From contig CACHCK010000001.1 of the NCBI GenBank assembly GCA_902578305.1, positions 119,136 to 183,135 of the forward strand: a stretch of DNA of 64,000 bases. The letters are read 5' to 3'. A model generated the notes under the pieces. The model saw nothing but the letters and a program-made list of their open reading frames with translations, did not search any database and was not told where the DNA came from. The position numbers and the translations under genes were made by a program. Positions within the stretch are counted from its first letter, which is position 1, and every line of letters begins with the position of its first letter. Source of the stretch: an uncultured Pelagibacteraceae bacterium. GTDB lineage: Bacteria; Pseudomonadota; Alphaproteobacteria; Pelagibacterales; AG-422-B15. This document shows positions 62,195 to 64,000 of the stretch, piece after piece.

Positions 62195-63721
62195 TTGACT
62201 AGTAATATTAATCAATATGATGTTGCAATTGTGGGTTTCGGACTAATTGGACAAATCTGTGCAAAAGTATGTAGCCAATATAATCTTAGAACACTAGTTA
62301 TTGAGTCAAGATCGGATACTGAATTTTCCTCAAAAGCTGTATCATTCGATGATGAAAGTTTACGATTACTGGAAAATGTTGGTTTATACGATGCTCTAAA
62401 AGTATTTTTAAATAAACCAGATTTTACTGACATTGTACTAACTAATGGAAAAGTGATCCAACGTAATCCAGTATTACACACTGATAATGACTTTCCTTCT
62501 ATTTGTACTTTTTTTCAGCCAGAGATTGAAAAAATAATAAGAGAAAAATGTAAGGCTGATAAAAATATAGATTTACTATTTGATAACGAACTTATTAACT
62601 TTAATTTAAATGATAATAAAGTGGGACTTGATACAAAAAGTGGAAGCAAATTAAAACATTTTGAAGCTCTTTACCTAATTGCATGCGATGGTGCAAATTC
62701 TTTTGTAAGAAATAAATTAAATATTGAGACCGTTGATCAAAGATACTCAAAAAATTGGCTTCTTGTCGATATATTGCTAAAGAATGAAAATAGTTTAGAA
62801 AATGTTTTCAGGCAAATTTGCGATGATAAAAGACCTACTTCTTATATTTCTCTTTCAAATAGAAGACATAGGTTTGAATTTCAATTACTAACGGGTGAAC
62901 AACACCAAAAAATTATTCAAAAAAATAATATCCAAAACTTAATTTCAAAATGGATAGAACCTAATCGGTACGAAATTGAAAATATATCTATTCAAAATTT
63001 TAGAGGATCTTTTGCTAATACTTTTCAGAAAAATAACATTTTTTTAATAGGTGATACTGCTTATCAAATGCCGCCCTATGCAAGTCAAAGTCTAAATACT
63101 GGAATTAGAGATATACTAAATCTAATATGGAAAATTAACCTAGTAATTAATTTTAATTGCAACAAAAATCTTCTGCTTTCTTATGATTTAGAGAGAGCCC
63201 AACCAATAAAGCAAACAATAAAATCATCTATCGCACTTGGACAATTGATTGACTCACTATCTATGGCATTTCAGAAAAATATGCCATTAGAGGAGGCGAT
63301 CGCCCCAGAGGCCAGAGACCAAGCATTTGGGAGAAATAACAATATTGAAGAAAAGGATTCAAAAAAAGGTATTTTTAGTCATTCACAGAGTGAAATGATC
63401 ATTAACAGAAGACTTTCTAATAGAGAGATTACTGATAAACAAGGTATTGCTTGCTTAGATAAAATGGTTGGAAACTGTTTTGCAATATTTTCAAAAAAAG
63501 ATGTAAGAAATGAGTTAACTGAGGATATATATGAAAAATTAATTAACTTAGATTTTAAATTTATTTTTGACTATTCTAATTTTAATATCGGCCCCGAGTT
63601 ATCCGATTATTTAGAAACAGGTGAAATAATTATAAGACCAGATAAAAAGATCTATGGACTTGCATCAAAAGGGTTAAATATTAATAAACTTGTGTCTGAG
63701 CTATTAATGCAGATTGAATAG
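62195..63721 (+). CDS. FAD-dependent monooxygenase (PHBH/MhpA type)
   Basis: This 508-residue flavoprotein has the dinucleotide-binding YDVAIVGFGLIGQICAKV, the DG motif LIACDGANSFVRNKL and the GD motif FLIGDTAYQMPPYASQSLNTGIRDILNLIWKI, the last close to the MhpA/3-hydroxyphenylpropionate hydroxylase group. A C-terminal thioredoxin-like domain follows (about 400-508). Hydroxylation of an aromatic or similar substrate is likely. The frame is open from a TTG at 62153; TTG at 62195 is chosen because AGGAG lies five bases upstream. Confidence 0.85.
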   Translation: MTSNINQYDVAIVGFGLIGQICAKVCSQYNLRTLVIESRSDTEFSSKAVSFDDESLRLLENVGLYDALKVFLNKPDFTDIVLTNGKVIQRNPVLHTDNDFPSICTFFQPEIEKIIREKCKADKNIDLLFDNELINFNLNDNKVGLDTKSGSKLKHFEALYLIACDGANSFVRNKLNIETVDQRYSKNWLLVDILLKNENSLENVFRQICDDKRPTSYISLSNRRHRFEFQLLTGEQHQKIIQKNNIQNLISKWIEPNRYEIENISIQNFRGSFANTFQKNNIFLIGDTAYQMPPYASQSLNTGIRDILNLIWKINLVINFNCNKNLLLSYDLERAQPIKQTIKSSIALGQLIDSLSMAFQKNMPLEEAIAPEARDQAFGRNNNIEEKDSKKGIFSHSQSEMIINRRLSNREITDKQGIACLDKMVGNCFAIFSKKDVRNELTEDIYEKLINLDFKFIFDYSNFNIGPELSDYLETGEIIIRPDKKIYGLASKGLNINKLVSELLMQIE

Positions 63722-63911
63722 AATCAACTACGTGCAGATATAAAAATAATGTTGTATTAATGCGACATTTTTAAAAATAGTTCAAAAAATCAAATAAATT
63801 CAATTACTTAAATTATAAAAGAAACTTGTTTTACCATATTTAGAATATACTGTTCATTTATGTACTAAATGTAGTACTGCTATCTAAATAAACATAACGA
63901 GGGGGAAAGTT
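63722..63911 (+). other. intergenic region before the last gene
   Basis: These 190 bases are AT-rich and hold no ORF of note. A perfect 6+6 palindrome GTACTA-AATG-TAGTAC lies at 63862-63877, about 35 bases before the next start codon, where a repressor or activator could bind. A strong purine ribosome site (GAGGGGGA) precedes the ATG at 63912. Confidence 0.4.
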
Positions 63912-64000
63912 ATGATTAGAAACGCACAGAACGCGATAAAGGCTCTAACCAGTCTTGGTCTTTCACTGTTAGCTTTGGGTATTGTTGTTGGCCTGCTAAG
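63912..64000 (+). CDS. N-terminal fragment of a membrane or exported protein
   Basis: This frame starts with a strong ribosome site (GAGGGGGAAAG) and runs off the window after 29 codons. The residues MIRNAQNAIKALTS are amphipathic and basic, followed by a hydrophobic run LGLSLLALGIVVGLL, so a membrane helix or signal anchor is expected. I do not recognise it; the family cannot be told from so short a piece. Confidence 0.6.
   Translation, partial: MIRNAQNAIKALTSLGLSLLALGIVVGLL

Overview
The window is AT-rich DNA from an alphaproteobacterium, most likely a small-genome marine lineage. Three things support this: the permuted, two-piece type of tmRNA gene (minus strand, about 43.5-43.7 kb), gene neighbourhoods typical of Alphaproteobacteria (amidase-rnpB-mraZ; hflK-hflC-DUF2065-Do protease; leuA-mreBCD-mrdAB), and dense packing with many start/stop overlaps. 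I cannot name the genus from the sequence alone.

Layout. 0-11 kb is an accessory, mostly plus-strand run of small-molecule genes: a TauD-type dioxygenase fragment, an alpha/beta hydrolase, an Old Yellow Enzyme relative, a TPR protein, a SRAP/HMCES protein, a BT1-like transporter, a GST, an unassigned possible beta-propeller, a beta-lactamase-fold hydrolase, a phosphoethanolamine-methyltransferase-like enzyme, DUF2805 and a rhodanese. 11-12.5 kb (minus) holds mlaA-mlaC for outer-membrane lipid asymmetry. 12.6-36.2 kb is one long plus-strand block: DMT permease, amidase, the RNase P RNA gene rnpB, five MraZ boxes, then the division and cell-wall cluster mraZ-ftsZ-rsmH-ftsL-ftsI-murE-murF-mraY-murD-ftsW-murG-murC-murB-ddl-ftsQ-ftsA-lpxC-bamD-ligA. 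Its striking feature is that ftsZ sits second, right after mraZ, rather than after ftsA. 36.2-41.8 kb (minus) carries an M24 aminopeptidase, a UvrD/PcrA helicase, a ribbon-helix-helix protein and fumC.

41.9-43.8 kb is the most unusual stretch. The minus-strand permuted tmRNA gene ends in a 17-bp sequence that recurs about 0.97 kb further downstream. Between the two copies lies one secreted-protein gene, with clusters of short GACTTCGTTGAA-type repeats just inside each end. This has the layout of an integrative element in the ssrA attachment site, with core and possible arm sites, but without any integrase: a minimal, non-autonomous element or a remnant.

43.8-64 kb returns to core genes: thyX, mrp, hflKC, DUF2065, a Do protease, miaA, ilvB-ilvH-ilvC, a leucine-rich leader peptide with an attenuator-like hairpin ahead of leuA, leuA, and the elongation set mreB-mreC-mreD-mrdA(PBP2)-mrdB(RodA). 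The end carries a glycine amidinotransferase, a divergent FAD monooxygenase and the first codons of a membrane-protein gene cut by the window edge. Together the window holds most of the cytoplasmic peptidoglycan precursor pathway, both SEDS/PBP pairs (FtsW-FtsI and RodA-PBP2), and a branched-chain amino acid block.
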